Below the pieces are notes generated by a model. That model saw only the letters and a program-made list of their open reading frames with translations, ran no database searches and was not told the origin of the DNA. From contig CM034594.1 of NCBI GenBank assembly GCA_020091685.1, positions 37,263,733 to 37,327,732 of the forward strand: a DNA stretch of 64,000 nt, written 5' to 3'. Origin of the DNA: Lutjanus erythropterus (taxonomy: Eukaryota > Chordata > Actinopteri > Lutjaniformes > Lutjanidae). The position numbers were made by a program, and so were the translations under genes. Shown here piece after piece: positions 22,986-34,610 of the stretch; position 1 is the stretch's first letter; every line of letters begins with the position of its first letter.

Positions 22986-25900
22986 ACGAAAAATAGCTGC
23001 TTTACACAAGCCAACATCCAACATGATGTACAGCTCAAGGAGTTTGCTGATACGCTGTCATTATTAGCGAGATACTGTCCTCAACATCATCCACTAATGA
23101 CTGCAGCAACTATGGTGAATGTCTGTAAAATTCCATGTAAGTCCATGTAAAACTGAAACAAACTCACAGAGTGCACCTGTAGCCCGCAGCCAGCCACTTT
23201 CCAAAAAGTCCCGGCAGGTGTAAACTAGTTGAATGCCTCAGCTAATTAATCCAAAATAAAAACACAGCTGCCACCAGTCTGTAACCCTCTTTTCCTGATA
23301 ATAAGCTGCTACAACTTCTCTTTGTGTACTTAATCCTCACCAAAACGGCCTGACGGCACAGCACACCCAACTTCACTCTCTGGGGTTCACAGCAGGATAA
23401 ACAAAACTGTTGCATACACGGCACCACACTCATATCTGTCCCCCCTAAACAATGACAGGTAGGAACTAATTAGCTCTTAGGCAAGAGGGACATGGAGAAG
23501 CAACTTGATCCTTCCATAGTCCTGCCCTTAGGCTCGACTATGTTGAAAAGAAAAACAAAATTTTTAAGATCTTTAAAGAATGGTGCTGGGAGACCTGTAA
23601 AATGGACATATATAGGGTATATTCCCGCATTGTAAGTTAGCTAATGTTAGCACAATGGTAGCTAACTATGCTAGCTAATGATTGATGTAGTTACCAAGAA
23701 AATATTAGCATTCATATATAACTATCTACCTAATGATTGCTGTAGATTATCTAGTTAGTTAGAACTCCTATTGAAGCCTTAAGAAAAATGTACTTGTACT
23801 GTAGTAAATCATAAAATGACCAGTGATCAATGATAGGGATTAAGGAAATGTGCTAAATTGAAATACTCGTTCTTCTGACAACACCAACACAGCAGTGGTG
23901 TCCTCTGAAATCTCCATTCCAGTCCATAACTTGTGCTATTGTTGGCCTCTTCATGTTAGTTAGAGTTGAAAATCAATGCTGACTGTTGAATGCCAAATGG
24001 CGAATGAGTAAGTGTTGTAAGAAATCATAATAATCTGTTAGAGGGAGTAGGTCTTTATAACGGTTAAATGGAGAACTTTGTTAATGGAGTCTGGCAGGCA
24101 GTGCCACTTGCTGTCGCTTGTTATTGTCGAATTTCAGTTGTTGCGCTTGTCTTGCACTGCAGAGTTCCTGCTCCTGAAGAGGAGGGGGTGCTGGGTTCAC
24201 CTCAGGAAGCAAAAACAATACCTGAAGGAACTTTCTCCTGTGGACGTCACTCTTAGTCACCTGGTGAGTTGACCCATACACTCTGCAAATGCCCCAGACA
24301 GAGGGAATTATAGGAATCACTAATCAAAATGGCACGTTAAGTTCCAGAAATTAGCTCAGATCCTGACGGCGAGTTTGCTATCTCTGTCTTAACACAGTAA
24401 GGCATGATTTCAACCCCCGGGACAGCTAACGTCATCTCATTTTCTTCCTTAATTGCTCATTGAAGGGTACCTTTACAATGACACCACTCAATGCCTCCAC
24501 CCAAGTCCTTGCTATGTGATGTTATATCTTCATGAATTTCAAAAGAATCTAATTTACTATAAGGGCCTGCGGTGATAAATTGTACACCAGCTAGGAACCT
24601 TTGATCTCACAATCAGCAAGGCTCATACCAACTGAAGGAGAACTCCAGTTACAATGCAGTTAAAAATGATATACTGTGTATCTGAAAAACATAATATATC
24701 TGGTTAACCAGTACACTGTAATACAATCAAACAGGATAACCCTGAAAGAGTGTTATTATGACAATTGCTCCTTCAAACGTCACTACTTTCCACTTTCAGC
24801 CTGTTATTTTTCTGGCTTTATTGCTGAAACACACATCACCTTTGACAAAAATACACTTGCAGGCATTGGAAAAGGAAGCATGGGGTTTGGACCTTCAGAC
24901 AATCAACAGTGCAGTCGGTATCTTTCAACAACGCAGTCAGATCCCTTGAACACACCGCCGCAGACTCCACCCCAGGAGGAGAGGAGGTGAGCAGGGATAA
25001 GAGCCATGCTAACGCAGCTTGGATTTAAGGCTGCTTCCTGCTAGTGTCCAGTAAAATGAAATGAACCAAATAGGACAAACAGGACAAGCAATATAAAATT
25101 ACATTTTGTATGTAGCATGACGGAATTACAACTCTAATTTCATTATGCAACCCTTATGACCTTTATTTCTTGATTCCTTACCCAATGAAATATATAAAAA
25201 TAACAATAATGAATGCCTCCACATGCAACACTTCACCCGAGGTGTTTGAAAACTCAGAGTTGGTTGTGTGTTTGACAGTGTCAACACTGGTAATTGCATA
25301 TGAAATCAGATCAAACTGTGAGTGATAATTACTTCTGCAGATGTGTGACTTTGAGATCCAGCACTTTTTGACTTTCAGACACTGCTGCAATACTACAGGG
25401 AAGTGAATGCTTTTTAACCATAAATCAGCTAGATGATTGTAGATCCCCGTCAGGTAACAAATGATGAAGCACCTGCTGCAATGCCACCACAACTGCCAGA
25501 CAGATACTTAAATAATGCAGTGAAAAAGATTACAATAAAGTAATTTAACATAATCTAGACACTTCTGCAGTTCTAGATGTTTTCAGTAGCCTGACCTCCT
25601 ACTAGCTACTGATAACAACACTTCAGTATAAAAAAAAACTGTGATTAAATCAGACATTGTGGGCATTAACATGGCTGCAAGGCACTTCTGGCTCAGCAAT
25701 ACTGGATATATTGTCGCTATATTACCTTCAACCTGCTTCTGTGCACCATCATTCATTAGATTATAATTGGAAATAATCCAGTGATGTGATCTTTGCACTG
25801 AGTAGCAGTAATTCATCCACGTCTGCGTGTGCCCATTTATGTGTGTGCGTATTTCTGGCCCCGCACTTATGCTGTGTCCAGCCTGCTTTCCCAGAGTACA

Positions 25901-26126
25901 CTGCACCTCGCAATGGAGATGGATTACCCTGTCAGCTTTCTTGCAGAACCACTGCAGAGTGTCATATAATTTACTGTATCTGTGCAAAAGAATGGATGTA
26001 TCCGTGTGCATATGTGCACATGTGCTTACTGAGAGCTTATCATGCTTGCCTCCTTTGTATCTTTGAATAGTCACTTTTGCAGCTGGGTTCATGCATCCTG
26101 AAATGTGTGTAGGGGTACAATACATG
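22986..26126. other. Non-coding stretch, nothing recognised
   Basis: 23630-23720 is rich in GCTAGCTAA/GTTAGC words, as in the flanks of the 43.2-kb minisatellite. A 180-residue minus-strand open frame at 25583-26125 shows no domain or signal and is treated as chance. Confidence 0.45.
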
Positions 26127-26139
26127 CATTTATGTGTGT

Positions 26140-26162
26140 TTGTGTGTGTGTGTGTGTGTGTG
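26140..26162. repeat. (TG)n microsatellite
   Basis: About 11 dinucleotide units, flanked by further TGTGT runs. Confidence 0.9.
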
Positions 26163-26310
26163 CATAAATGTGTGCGTAAACATGCAATACTCCTGTCTTT
26201 ACTAAATAGAAATGTTCTATAAGTGCTTGTTTCCTACCGTACTAAGTGCTTGCTTTTGTTTTCGTTTCTGCGTGCACAAGAGAACAGCCGCATGCATTGT
26301 ATCTGCGCCT

Positions 26311-26333
26311 GTGTGTGTGTGTGTGTGTGTGTG
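26311..26333. repeat. (GT)n microsatellite
   Basis: About 11 uninterrupted units. Confidence 0.9.
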
Positions 26334-26994
26334 CCATCTATTTCTGCAGCGTATACCCTAGCGAGAACACGGGGTTATTAACGACCTCGAAAGCAGCATC
26401 ATCCATCTGCTGCGCACACACACAAACATACTGTACTGCGCATACACACTCAAAGTTCACTTGAATTAGACATGATATGAGTGTGTTAGTTTAAGTGAGT
26501 GTGTGTCTCTGTGTGCATATGCACCCATGTGCGAGGCTGTACAAAGCTGTGCTGCAGCTTAATCTCTGTAGTGATTAATGGTGAAACAAATCTGTACAGT
26601 TTCCGCTTTCACATCAACAATATGTCAACTGTCAGTGAAACAAAACTAAACCTGATCTACGCACTTCATCAATAATTATACCTCATTATTCCTTCAATGG
26701 ATGAAGGGAAAGAAAAAGCTAGAAAGAGAGAGAGGTTGGGAGTAAAACAAAAAAACTGAAATGAAAGTGTAGAAAGGCATGAAAGCAAGTGACAGGTGGA
26801 GACCAGGGCAAGGCAAAGCCATGAAAAGAGATAAAGCCAAAGCAAAAACAAAGTGCTCCAACAGAATGGGGTATCTGTCAAAACCAGTGGTGAAGGCAAA
26901 GCTTTTATTGGCCACACAAAAAACTTGGTGGGGGCCTGTAACTTAGCAACAGCCAATGACACATGGATGGTAACAGTGAGGAGGTGGGAAGAGT

Positions 26995-27000
<6 letters not shown>

Positions 27001-27026
<26 letters not shown>
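27001..27026. repeat. (GT)n microsatellite
   Basis: 13 uninterrupted GT units, preceded by an imperfect GTGTGTCT. Confidence 0.9.
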
Positions 27027-29089
27027 TATAGTTGTGGGGGTGTAGTGAGAGTGTGTGCATGGGGGCTGTGAGAAAGTGCAAGATTGGTCTGGAGATCTCG
27101 CAAGTAATGAATCTGGAGTGTTGCCGTCAGAGAGGGTGAACGTGGGGGAGAAAGAGAGACTGCACTCGTGTTGCATAAAGAGTGCAGTAACAGTGTAGTG
27201 GTCCACGGTTTATTTTCGTCCAAGATACACATTGCATCAAAGTGTCCTTGTATTATCATAAAAACCAACATGTGCTGCTTTTGTTCACAGGCGCTCCAAC
27301 TCCGAGGGAGACCTAAACTAAATTTTAATCCAACAAATGCAACCATTTTTTTGAATTTTAACGTTCCTGATAATTTGGGGGAACCCCCAAAGTGCATCCA
27401 GACTCTCTCCAGAGTCCCTCTTCACATGGGTAAAAGCTGTTTTTTTTGTTTCTTATCATGCCAAAACTCATATCTGTGGGAACTGAGCAGCAGGCAGTAA
27501 ACAACTCTCAGAGAAAACACCGCATTAAAGAAAAAACAGAAATTTATGCAGCCGTTAAAGGTACAACATGTGAGATATGAATTTATTGGTCGAATTTAGC
27601 AGAGACAGAATATAATATCCATGCATATGCTTTCATTAGTATACTGTTGTCACAATACCAACATTTTGACTTTGATGCCAAACAAGACGATACTCAATAC
27701 TATAATGATACTTGAAACCAAAAAAAAGCACTGGTCCAATAATGTCCACAAGGGACATTAACCTTGGACAGACAGTATGCTGTTGCAAAACCATGAGAGC
27801 ACAAAATACATTTGCAATGAAAATCTCTTTTAATATCATGCATATGAGGGAAAACTGCAAATCTGTAATAATATTTACTGGGTAAAATATTCATATATGT
27901 ATGGGGGGAGAATTGATTCTTAGCTGCACTGAGATTCTCTCTTGAAACATTGCAAATTGATGCAGCAAAGTCAAAAGTCAGAAGTTTAAAACCCAGTTTT
28001 TCAATATTGTGCTATTGTGTGTAACAATTTTGTAAGACCAAGGCTGTATGATCTTTACAGCTGAACCAGCTGAATGTTGAAATATAATGGACAGAAACAT
28101 GTGCACTGTATTTATGTTCTAAATTAGGTTACAGTACTTCTGGAGTTTTGGTGACCGGTCTGACCATGAGCAACCACAGATGGATACAATCTGACAGGCA
28201 CCCCCTGGCTTATGGGAGCATTTTGTTGAAGGGAAACGAAGAGCTACGCTGTGTGCAAATTGAGTCCAACTAAATTAATTATGGATCATTACAAATATGC
28301 TATCTTTGTATGTTTGCAAATAGCAAGTAGTAACATAGTGAGAAAGAAATAATTCACATCTAGAAATCAAAAAATGTGATAGCTCTCTATTCAATGAATA
28401 GTTCCAAAACTACAAACCCTCATTTTACCAACATGCCATTTCCACTAAAATATTACTCCAGAAACACAGTCACTTTCTCTTTCAGCTAGGGCCATTATCT
28501 TCACTATGAACCAGTTCTGTTCTCTAAATTTACAGTAGGAATCAGTGTGCCATTTTTCCTGGCCATTCTGTCTGAAAGTGACATGTAGTTTAGCTATTAA
28601 ACAGCTTAATACAGTGCTGCTGGCAGCATTTCAAGCACGAGTTGAAAATGTTTAACTTGAGAGAAAAGTTTGCTTGTACCGTTCTGTAGGGAATTGTGAG
28701 GGGAGGACCTATCGGAGCAGAGGGACAGCGCCGCCCCTCGCTGACAGACAGCTGCTGAGGAGAGAGAGCTGTGGGCAGAGCAGGCGCCACTGTAGGAATA
28801 AACACCACAAAGTCACATCGGATTCTTACAAACTTTATAAATGTACAGACGTGCAGATTGGAGAGGGGAAAAAGAAGAGAAACTAGTTGGAATCTCCTGA
28901 TGCGGAGCTCAGTCAGAAGCTGAACTGAACACAAACACACACAACCTTGGTGTCTGTGCAAGGGGAAAATTCACTTCACTTTGTGTGCGAACACACCAGT
29001 GTTGGCCCACAAGTACAGAACATTGTGAAATTCTACTGACCCCTTTTGAACAAATTCAGTGAACTTACTTAAACTTCAGTATAGTGTGG
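27027..29089. other. Non-coding stretch, few repeats
   Basis: 27648-27722 (TGTCACAATACCAACATT, GATACTCAATAC, GATACTTGAAACC) looks like a decayed MITE end. 28690-28790 is GC-rich without exon character. Nothing else recognised. Confidence 0.45.
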
Positions 29090-29355
29090 AACACTGGTGT
29101 ATAATCACCTTAAATAAGAATAGTTTCACTATGTTAGAATCTGACATGTATATACAGAGGGCACCATATTAAGCCCCCATGTTTCTACAGTAGCCCAGAA
29201 AGGACAAACCAAACATTGGCTTTAGATATGGCCTTTTGTGTTTTGTGAGTATTGTGGCCACCGTAGGTTCTCCTACATGCTTGGAAAGGGACAGAAAGAA
29301 ATGAAGTGTTTGCAATCTGCAAGCTCCCAGCTGGAGACCACTAAATCCTACACAC
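29090..29355 (-). repeat. Dispersed repeat, reverse-oriented relative of 19755-19960
   Basis: The reverse complement carries GTGTAGGATTTAGTGG at its start, CCTACGGTGGCC, CCAATGTTTGGTTTGTCC and GGGCTACTGTAGAAACATGG, the order known from a common fish repeat. Confidence 0.55.
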
Positions 29356-29876
29356 CGGTCCTTTAAGAAAACAGCTGACGATTTTATAGTGCTTTAAATG
29401 GCTTTCATAGGGTACCGCAGTGCCAACATCGAGGCACTGAGAAAAGGTCAAACTAAGTTTCTCTGCTCCCGAAGAAACCCACCATAAATCTTTGATAAGC
29501 ATCTTTTGATTGTTCCGATCCGTCCCGCGTCGAGTCATCACACATTTAGAACAACAGGAGGACAGGGGAACAAGCCCCTGTGCCAGCGAGGATCTGCCCT
29601 GCCAAAGTGTCCTCAGACAGGAAACCAGATCCCTGTTGGCTCCAGTGGTGCTGTTCTGTAGCTGACCCTGACCTTCCCATTGAAGAGGACGAGGGAGCAG
29701 ACACTTTCTCTGCGGGGATCTTTGTTATTATATTGTGAGGAGTGCTGCTCACCTTTTGAAATCAATGGCAAAAATCTTCTTCTTCTTGCCAGCTGGCAGC
29801 TTCTGCTATTATAACCCTAGAAACAGTGGTGTATTATATCTCAGACCTCCTAATTCCAATTTAATATTTTTTTATA

Positions 29877-30720
29877 TTAAGGGACAGTTCACCCCAAAAT
29901 CAAAAATACATGTTTTGCCCCTGGCCTGTAGTGTGTTGGAGATACTAGCCATAGAGATGTCCGCCTTCTTGCCAACATAATACGCTTAAATAGCACCCAG
30001 CTTGTGGTGCTTACCAAAAAAAAAAATACAGTTGAAAAATTAAAAACCAGTGAACCTCCCAAAAAAAATCTCAAGATAGTCAACATACCTTGTTGTGAGC
30101 AGTTAGTAATTCTGGCAGATTCTACTGCAGAAAGAAAACCATGAAACTGCACACAACAAGGTCTGTGGATTATCTTGAGTATCCAGGTCATGAATTTTGG
30201 GAAGAGCCACTGGTGTTGAATTTTTAAATGTATTTTTTTTTTTTTGCTTTTGAGCACGAGCCTTTTAGTCCCATTATATTGGACAGAAAGCAGACTAGAC
30301 CTCTACGCCCGCAAACTCCATATGCTCGGCAACTCACACCCCCAAAAAATCTAGACGGATAAATATAAAGCTGCAATGATTGCTCAGTTGTTGATTAATT
30401 GGTTTGAGTATTTTTTTTTAAAGATAAAAAGTCAAAATTCTCTGATTCCAGGTACATAAATGGGTCTAATGTCAGATTTCTTTGCTTCTCTTGTGACACT
30501 AAACTGAAGATCTTCAGGTTGTGGACAAGACATTTGAGGACGTCATCTTGGGCTTCGAAACACTGATCAACATTCTTAACCATTTTCTGACATTTATAGG
30601 CAAACAACTATTAATCAAGTCATCGAAAAAGTAATCAATGATCATTAGTTGTCGTCCTAGATAAAGAGCGCTGCATGCCAGTGGAAAAAAAATATGTATT
30701 TTGGACTGACTGAACAAAAT
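29877..30720. mobile_element. TTAA-ended foldback MITE, interrupted by a nested MITE
   Basis: Starts with TTAA at 29877 and GGGACAGTTCACCCC. Inside are CACACAACAAGGTCTGTGG, ATTATCTTGAGTATCCAGGTC and TATTGGACAGAAAGCAGAC, all shared with 32720-32900. The right arm breaks at 30357 and resumes at 30668 (GCGCTGCATGCCAGTGG, ATGTATTTTGGACTG) after the inserted element. The right terminus is decayed, so its end is approximate. Confidence 0.75.
30366..30659 (-). mobile_element. hAT-like MITE nested in the 29877-30720 element, with 8-bp target duplication
   Basis: The ends AAAGCTGCAATGATT and (reverse complement) TAGGACGACAACTAATGATC are of the fish GGGCTGCAAC MITE type, reversed relative to 20519-20819. 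Flanks are GATAAATA (30358-30365) and GATAAAGA (30660-30667), a 7/8 match, as expected for hAT-type insertion. Removing it restores the host element's order. Confidence 0.78.
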
Positions 30721-32029
30721 GGGATAAGAAATCATAATAACCCCCCGTCACCCTACTAGTAACTCTCTTTCTCAACCTTATCTGACCCTCCAGCACCACA
30801 CTGACCTTGTTTCATTGTGTACACCTGTGAATAGACGTTCCCCACATAGGCCAGTGCAGTTTCCATGGCTCAGGTTGATATGAACGGGTCAGCAGGTATC
30901 ATCCAACTTAAAATCACAGCCTTGATCTCAGTGTGAGTTTAATACAGCTCTGATTCTGCTCTGCTTTGTAATGAAAGGTTGAATGTAGAATTCTACAGTG
31001 TAATACTGCATAATGACGGTATGGTTACTATAGAACTTGTTTGACGGACTTTGAATTGGCATGGAGCCCTCGCCCAACGCCTACTATACCTTCTGCTTTC
31101 CTCAATCACAAAGATAATTAAACATGACTGCACAATGCAAGTTGTCACGTTTACATTTCATGAAGTGATAAAGATAAAGATAAAGAAATCCTATAAGATT
31201 AAACATATCTGGGCACATGGTGCACATGAGAGAGCAAGCCAAGGAAGAGATCCAAAAAAAGAAATACTTTTACACGTAGCAGAAAGTAATGCAAATATAA
31301 GAAAACTGGCTCAGAAAAGTTGATAATTTCACAGCCGGATGCACCCTTTGTTGGCAGTCAAATTTGAGGGAAGACTTGCACATAGTGTATTATGCCGTCA
31401 GCCAGAAACACAAGGATGTTGGCAAGCAATGTAAGTCAACAGCATACAGTAGATCTCATCTCATTTTTTCACCAGAAGGGCTCTCAAGACAGCCTTCGAA
31501 AAGCTGTAATTGCCACTGACTTACTCTAAAAAAAATGGAAATTCCCTCGAAACAGCTGTAAGGTCAGAAAAGTAAAAAAAAAAACCAGTTTTTCTGTTGT
31601 TGTGCTCCTCTTGTTAAGCATGCTACTAATATTGCATCACTGTGGTGCTGGTGGTCAGAGAGGTGCACGCACTCTGTACTCAAGTGTAAGAATAGGTATT
31701 TGTGTAAATAAAAAAAGACGGAAAGTGGAGAAAATACAGATTCTGAGTTATACTCAGAGTATAAAATAAAAGACGCCCTCTGAAGGACATTTCGACCAAG
31801 GCTCCCCTCTTGTTTTGTCTTGTCATGTCTTTTATGTTGTATCCGTATTATTATGCCTGCCGTGTGTGATTGCACTGATGGATACAACAAGGAATCGTCT
31901 TTTTTTTCTGTGTTACCGTCTCATCCGTCTGGATTGAAATCAGTCCTGGAAGGCGGCACAAAATGATGCAAACTAAAAATAATCAATAATTGCCCTCAAA
32001 TGCATTAAAACGTAAATAATGAGCCTGTT
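30721..32029. other. Non-coding stretch, nothing recognised
   Basis: AT-rich, only short chance frames. Confidence 0.45.
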
Positions 32030-32991
32030 CTGAGAATGTAAAAAAAAATGCAGCTGAAAAACTCAACAGCAATGTCTCTTTTCAGAAATAAGAACCCAGT
32101 TGTTCAAAATAATCCACAGACTATTTTCTTCAGCAGCAGAATCCACCGGAACTACTTTAGAATCTACCCAAACTAGGGCTGCACGATTTGGTAAAAACAT
32201 CATATTGCAATTATTTTGACTTAAATTGAAATATATGATACAATTACATACGATTGGAAATGATCAGTTTAAGGTTAACAATTTGCTTGGAAACCATGCT
32301 GTTGATAAAAGAGGAAAAATATAAAAAGATAATAAAAAAAAGTGCTCCCCCAATTTGGCTGTTGACTCCTATCAATATCTGTTAACCCAATAGTAATCTA
32401 TTGACTAGCTTACTTATGCTTTTTATTTAGCTGAATTACAATTTTGATGTTCACTGAAACAAATCATAATGATGTGATATTTATTGTGGACCAAACAAAC
32501 GCGTTTCCTTTCATCTGAAGCAAGATTTTAAGGCCAGGTCATCAATGCAGCATCACAGTACCTCATTATAGTGCTCATACATTTTTCCTTTTTCAAGAGA
32601 TTGTGGATTGGTTCTGTTTCTGTGATTTGGACTTTGCACTGGGCCATATTGCAAATAACTGTGCAGCCCTAACAGTAACTACTGTCTTTCTAGTTCTAGT
32701 AGTTCATAGAAAGAAAGTAGTTCCTACATGAAATTGCTCACAACAAGATCTGTAGATTATCTTAAGTAACTGGGTCATGATTTTTAGAAACAGACGCTGG
32801 TTTTGACTTTTTCAAACATATTTTTGGGGGGGCTTTGAGCACCACAAGCCCAGAGCCATTACAGCCCATCATATTGGAGAGAAGGCAGACATCTGTATGG
32901 CTGATATTTCCAAAAATCAGCAACGCATACCAAAAAGATCTGTAACAGCATTACAGGCCATTTTTCTTTTTGGGGTGAGCTGTCTCTTTAA
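32030..32991. mobile_element. Second copy of the TTAA-ended foldback MITE, also interrupted
   Basis: The right part 32680-32991 (CACAACAAGATCTGTAG, TATTGGAGAGAAGGCAGAC, GGGGTGAGCTGTCTC, TTAA at 32988-32991) matches 30138-30360. The left part 32040-32172 is the reverse complement of 32735-32830 (ACCCAGTTGTTC, AATCCACAGA), so it is the other arm. The middle is broken by the element at 32174-32671. The far left terminus was not found. Confidence 0.65.
32174..32671. mobile_element. hAT-like MITE nested in the 32030-32991 element
   Basis: The left end TAGGGCTGCACGATTTGG and the right end (reverse complement TTAGGGCTGCACAG) are terminal inverted repeats. ATATTGCAATTATTTTG and (inverted) AGTTATTTGCAATATGG extend the pairing. 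No clear 8-bp target duplication is visible. About 498 bp, no coding remnant. Confidence 0.75.
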
Positions 32992-33212
32992 AATTGAAAG
33001 TAAAATGGAATCATGGATTTGGAGAATCATGACACCCCAGTGTGTTTTTGTTTGTTGCGTCCCACTTCCGGTTGTTGCTGATATTTGCTTGTTCATCGTG
33101 CTACTGTCGTATCAAAGTCAATGTTATTATGTTGTTGATTGGAAGGTCACAGTCTTAGTCCATCTCTATGCATCCTCCCTACAGATAGGCAGGCAAAATT
33201 GACTGCTCTGCA

Positions 33213-33263
33213 AACACACACGCACACACACACACACACACACACAGACACACACACACACAC
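33213..33263. repeat. (CA)n microsatellite, imperfect
   Basis: CA units interrupted by CG and GA. Confidence 0.9.
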
Positions 33264-33375
33264 TGTGGCACAAACAAATACACACATCCACGTAAGTACA
33301 CAGATGCTGATACACACAGTTGCCCAGACAAACCCTCATCTCTAACATGGACCTGATACACCTCTGGGATCTGAG

Positions 33376-33376
<1 letters not shown>

Positions 33377-33424
<48 letters not shown>
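33377..33424. repeat. (CA)24 microsatellite
   Basis: 24 uninterrupted CA units. Confidence 0.95.
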
Positions 33425-33426
<2 letters not shown>

Positions 33427-33811
33427 TACTGTCTTTCAGAGAGCTGAGTGGGGAAGAGAAACAGACATTTGCTAATGGCTCTTTTGTTACATGACTCCTT
33501 CACTCTCCTCTCCTCTCCTTGTTTACTTCTCCTTCTCGCTGTTTCACACTCCGTCTCCAATTCTGTTTCTTTTAATCTATTAATCTGGCCCTCCTTTTGT
33601 GTCATTGTCATCAGCTTGTCTTTTTTTTTTTTTTTTTGTCTGTGTTCTTCCTCGCTGTCCCACTCTGTATCTTCTTTCCAGCGCTCTGCCCTCTCTCCGT
33701 CAGTACAGTAGATAATGAGGTGATTGCGGCTGCTTGCACAGTGCATCAATGCTTGTCGCGCTGCAGTCCATTGTAATACTAACCACGGCCTCTGGTTTAC
33801 TGTAATGGTAA

Positions 33812-33849
33812 CCACACACACGCACACACGCACACACACACACACACAC
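33812..33849. repeat. (CA)n microsatellite, imperfect
   Basis: CA units with two CG interruptions. Confidence 0.9.
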
Positions 33850-34199
33850 GTCCCTGCTGCTCCGTCTCCAATCATCTCTTTTGCTTCCTCTCTTGCTCTT
33901 CGGTGGCCTAAGATAACATTTAACACATACATCTATCATCCGTCTTTCTTTCTCTGTCTGTACGTCTCTCTCATCAGTTTAATTGGGGCCGTAGCTGTTA
34001 CATCATTCTCGTTTTTCAGCTCCAACAGAGATGCAGGGACTTCCTGTCACCCTTCTGTCCCTCTTTAAGAAATAACAGCCTCCATCTCACTCTATGCGGT
34101 GCTGTACGATATGATTGTCAGCTCCAAACATCAATAATTCTATTTTTATACACGTGTAACATAAAGCTCTGCCTGTTGTGGTGTCTGGTTCCAGCCTTT

Positions 34200-34237
34200 G
34201 TCTGTCTGTCTCTGCCTGTCTGTCTGCCTGTCTGTCG
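34200..34237. repeat. (TGTC)n-type tetranucleotide repeat
   Basis: TGTC units mixed with TGCC and TCTC variants. Confidence 0.85.
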
Positions 34238-34424
34238 GTTTCTTTTTGTTTTTTGTCTGCCTTAGCAAGAGTTAAAAATGATTTTACATTTCAAAAGCAG
34301 ACAAATAGGCCTAATATTTCTACTTTTCTGGCCTTTCACATGCTTTCATAATTCTGCTTTGATATTATAATTTTGTAATGTCACTTGATGTTTTTCCATT
34401 AGAGGAAAATTATTCACTTTTCAT

Positions 34425-34610
34425 GTGGATGTCCAGTCAGTGTTGATGGTAAATGTAGTCAATTGAAGCAATAAATTCCTCAGTGCTGCTATACTGACCA
34501 ACAAAACTTACTTCTCCTGTTCGCAGAGCTGTACATGTACCAGGATGCATTATGTGTGAGTTTTTAACGCCTATGTTGCCATTGTTCTGTCGATATGTGT
34601 TACCAATTGA
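34425..34610 (+). repeat. Dispersed repeat, second copy of the 3722-3900 family
   Basis: Shares ATGTCCAGTCAGTGTTGATG, GCTGCTATACTGA and ACCAGGATGCATT with the first copy, with extra bases near 34465. Confidence 0.6.

Noticed and set aside
25583..26125. 180-residue minus-strand open frame
   Set aside because: No signal peptide, domain or repeated motif, and no flanking exons. A frame of this length can occur by chance in 64 kb.
26669..26962. Hydrophobic minus-strand frame that looks like a membrane protein
   Set aside because: The residues come from an A/G-rich plus strand read in reverse. No conserved motif, and a related overlapping frame shows the same bias.
33342..33932. 196-residue minus-strand open frame
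   Set aside because: Its Cys-Val runs are translated CA repeats, and the rest is basic low-complexity sequence. No domain or splice context.
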